Below the pieces are notes generated by a model. The model saw nothing but the letters and a program-made list of their open reading frames with translations, was not told where the DNA came from and ran no database searches. From assembly GCA_017849455.1 (NCBI GenBank), contig JAFIGX010000003.1:1-64000 (forward strand): 64,000 bases of DNA, written 5' to 3'. Origin of the DNA: Pseudobacter sp. (GTDB lineage Bacteria > Bacteroidota > Bacteroidia > Chitinophagales > Chitinophagaceae). Below are positions 62,001-64,000 of the stretch, one piece after another (position 1 is the first letter of the stretch; every line of letters begins with the position of its first letter). Position numbers and translations under genes: made by a program.

Positions 62001-63365
62001 TTATTTGGTTCTTAATTCTCCTGCCTGGATCATGCGGTAAATGGTCGATTTGCCGATATCGAGCTTCCTGGCCACCAGCAATACATCCTTGTCGTATTTG
62101 TCGAGATAATACTGGATGATCTGGATCTCATATTCTTTCAGGGTCCTTTCACGCCCATTCATGGTATGAACGTTCACTGAAGCTGCATGGATCATAATGT
62201 GTTCAGGCAATACCGTTTCCCCATCCGTCATCACAGTCGTGAGCTCCATGATCGATTTCAACTCGCGCACATTGCCGGGAAAACTATACTGCAACAATTT
62301 TTGTTGCGCCTCCGGTGATAAAGCCTTTTTAGGTACGTGGTTCTCCTGGCAGAACTGGTCGAGGAAAAATTTGGCCAGTAATATAATATCATTTCCCCTG
62401 TCGCGCAAGGGGGGCAGCAGAATAGGCATCCCGATGAGCCTGTAATAAAGGTCTTCCCGGAAGCTCTTTTTGTTCACTTCTTCCAGTAGATCACGGTGGG
62501 TGGCCACAATGATACGCACGTTCACCGGTATTACTTCATTACCACCGATACGGGTGATCTCCCGCTCCTGCAATACACGCAATAACTTGGCCTGCAGGCT
62601 GATGTCGAGCTCGCCGATCTCATCGAGAAAGAGCGTTCCATTATGAGCTTCCTCAAATTTCCCGATCCTGCGCGTTACGGCCCCTGTGAATGAGCCTTTC
62701 TCATGGCCAAACAATTCACTTTCGATCAGCTCCCGCGGGATGGCCGCCACATTCACCGTCACAAAGGGTTTCTGGCTTCGTGGAGAGTTATAGTGGACCG
62801 CTTTGGCCACCATCTCCTTACCGGTGCCTGTTTCTCCCGTAACCGATACCGTTATGTTCGTCTTCGATGCTTTTTCGATCAACGCAAAGACCTTTTCCAT
62901 CGCTTCACTTCTGCCAACCAGGTATTTCGAATAGTCGTTCTTCCGGCCTACCTGCTCCTTCAGCCTTTCAACTTCATTCTTCAATCCCACGATCTCTTTC
63001 AGGTGCAGCAATACATTCCACAGCCTGTCCTTGGTGTCGTTGTCCTTTACAATATAATCAAAGGCGCCGCTGGTGATCAGGCTTACGGCAGTGCGTACGT
63101 CTTCCTGTCCTGAAATAATGATGACCTTTATATCAGGATTGATCTCCCGGATCTTTTTCAATACCACGCTTCCATCCATGTCGGGCATGAAATAATCCAG
63201 TGTTACTACATCAGGCGATTCGTGCAGGTGATTAAAAAACTCGGAAGGCTTATCGAAGCGTTTCACTTCGTAATCAGGATTGAGCGAAAGATAATGATGC
63301 AGCATGGAACCGTACCACATATCATCTTCCAGGACAAAGATCCTGAGAGCGTTCTGATTTTTCAT
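62001..63365 (-). CDS. Sigma-54-dependent NtrC-type response regulator
   Basis: A 454-residue regulator with a receiver domain (about 1-125; VTLDYFMPDMDGS with the acceptor Asp), a central AAA+ domain (about 145-375; Walker A GETGTGKE and GSFTGA in place of the GAFTGA sigma-54 contact loop), and a C-terminal Fis-type helix-turn-helix (about 410-450; VARKLDIGKSTIYRMI). It is cotranscribed with the REC-HPt gene. No histidine kinase is in the window. Confidence 0.95.
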   Translation of the reverse strand: MKNQNALRIFVLEDDMWYGSMLHHYLSLNPDYEVKRFDKPSEFFNHLHESPDVVTLDYFMPDMDGSVVLKKIREINPDIKVIIISGQEDVRTAVSLITSGAFDYIVKDNDTKDRLWNVLLHLKEIVGLKNEVERLKEQVGRKNDYSKYLVGRSEAMEKVFALIEKASKTNITVSVTGETGTGKEMVAKAVHYNSPRSQKPFVTVNVAAIPRELIESELFGHEKGSFTGAVTRRIGKFEEAHNGTLFLDEIGELDISLQAKLLRVLQEREITRIGGNEVIPVNVRIIVATHRDLLEEVNKKSFREDLYYRLIGMPILLPPLRDRGNDIILLAKFFLDQFCQENHVPKKALSPEAQQKLLQYSFPGNVRELKSIMELTTVMTDGETVLPEHIMIHAASVNVHTMNGRERTLKEYEIQIIQYYLDKYDKDVLLVARKLDIGKSTIYRMIQAGELRTK

Positions 63366-63601
63366 TGTAAAGGATTATATGTTCTCAATAACGTAAAAAA
63401 CATTACATTATTCCCGGATAAAGAATTTTTCCCAACGGTAAAATAAGCATTATTTCGCAATCGTAAGCCACTTGTTGTCAACAGCTAGTCTTTTCTACCA
63501 CCGGGAATAACCGTTAGTATGCCCGGGAAGTCCCGGAAAGGCCGGCAAACAGGCCCATTGGCCGCTTTTTCCGGCATCAAAACCCTGATCCAATAACACT
63601 G

Positions 63602-63609
63602 TATCTTTG
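63602..63609 (+). promoter_or_regulatory. -7 element of the helicase gene
   Basis: TATCTTTG, exact TAnnTTTG, 4 bp before the ATG at 63614, implying a leaderless or nearly leaderless transcript. The divergent 250-bp gap holds no other gene. Confidence 0.55.
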
Positions 63610-63613
63610 AACT

Positions 63614-64000
63614 ATGTCCATCAGACGAGAACAACTTGAACAACAATTCCAGGAAGAATACAGCAAACTCAACGACCGTCAGAAACAGGCGGTCGATACC
63701 ATTGAAGGGCCAGTGATGGTGATCGCCGGTCCCGGCACCGGCAAAACCCAGATCCTCGCCAGCCGTATCGGGAAGATCCTGCTCGAAACAGATTCACTCC
63801 CTTCCAATATCCTCTGCCTTACCTACACGGATGCCGGCGTAGTGGCCATGCGCAAACGGCTTGTTCAGTTCATCGGCCCGGATGCCTACAAAGTACATAT
63901 CTACACTTTTCATGCATTCTGCAATGACATCATCCAGGAAAATCTGTCCCTGTTTGAAAAAACAGCGCTCGATCCTGTTTCAGAGCTCGAAAAAATAGAA
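63614..64000 (+). CDS. UvrD/PcrA-like superfamily 1 DNA helicase, N-terminal part
   Basis: The reading frame runs off the end of the window; 129 residues are seen. They contain the Q motif LNDRQKQAVDTIEGP (about 19-33), Walker A AGPGTGKTQILASRI, and motif Ia ILCLTYTDAGVVAMRKRL. This is typical of UvrD/Rep-type helicases that unwind DNA during repair. The subfamily cannot be decided from this part. Confidence 0.9.
   Translation, partial: MSIRREQLEQQFQEEYSKLNDRQKQAVDTIEGPVMVIAGPGTGKTQILASRIGKILLETDSLPSNILCLTYTDAGVVAMRKRLVQFIGPDAYKVHIYTFHAFCNDIIQENLSLFEKTALDPVSELEKIE

Overview
The window looks like a chromosomal stretch from a Bacteroidota bacterium, most likely family Chitinophagaceae (Chitinophaga/Niastella-like). 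The evidence is: TonB-dependent receptors with a CarboxypepD-regulatory N-terminal domain, a complete SufABCDSET operon, GlxA-type AraC regulators, AHSA1/SRPBCC proteins, a DUF6934-like protein, a LuxR/DUF4199 pair, and many promoters with the Bacteroidota -7 element TAnnTTTG. This assignment rests on gene content, not on a database search.

Layout. 1-4.6 kb: end of an RND efflux operon (pump and TolC-like channel; the adaptor would lie upstream). 4.7-5.4 kb: AT-rich two-gene module (DUF6934-like plus a 53-residue partner). 5.5-7.7 kb: TonB-dependent receptor. 7.7-13.7 kb: minus-strand Suf operon for Fe-S cluster assembly. 14-17.3 kb: acetyltransferase, an ABC ATPase without a Walker A motif, a 2-oxoglutarate oxygenase and an AlkA-type glycosylase, then a 120-bp tandem repeat. 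17.7-22.2 kb: minus-strand redox and detoxification cluster (OsmC-ferredoxin fusion, YceI, small acetyltransferase, two pirins, receiver-like protein, Crp/Fnr regulator). 22.3-23.05 kb: AT-rich toxin-antitoxin-like pair. 23-25 kb: Fsr-type MFS exporter with its FadR-type regulator and matching operators. 25.2-29.5 kb: MacAB-TolC-like exporter lacking its own ATPase. 30.1-33.8 kb: GH59 galactocerebrosidase-like enzyme and a GHL10-type lipoprotein. 33.8-37.8 kb: SRPBCC protein, membrane LuxR regulator, DUF4199 protein, two GlxA-type regulators.

37.8-38.6 kb: a 45-bp duplicated 5' half of tRNA-Thr(CGT) brackets a nucleotidyltransferase-like gene and its small partner. 38.6-44.4 kb: serine hydrolase, TonB receptor, TPR-like protein, LytTR regulator, M15 peptidase. 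44.7-50 kb: SRPBCC gene, ankyrin protein, single-chain type IIG restriction-modification enzyme. 50.2-57.8 kb: small detoxification and stress genes (NIPSNAP-like, VOC, CPBP protease, CGNR regulator, RidA, DUF1801, two SRPBCC, GlxA-type regulator, LEA-like lipoprotein, SnoaL-like, DUF1772). 58.3-64 kb: AAA/DUF4143 ATPase, tRNA-Arg(CCT), secreted VOC protein, TPR membrane protein, REC-HPt protein, NtrC-type regulator, and the start of a UvrD-family helicase.

The strongest unexplained signal is a DNA motif of about 37 bp found four times (35556, 45207, 54764, 57187). It consists of two GACA-type half-sites 21-22 bp apart, as AraC-family proteins bind. It lies upstream of two GlxA/AraC-type regulators. 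At three places it also sits at exactly the same distance from a minus-strand -7 element of an SRPBCC or SnoaL-like gene. This points to a small regulon linking these scattered genes. Other points of note are the tRNA-bounded mini-cassette, two toxin-antitoxin-like pairs, a 15-bp-arm palindrome between the divergent CGNR and RidA genes, and an ABC ATPase without a P-loop.
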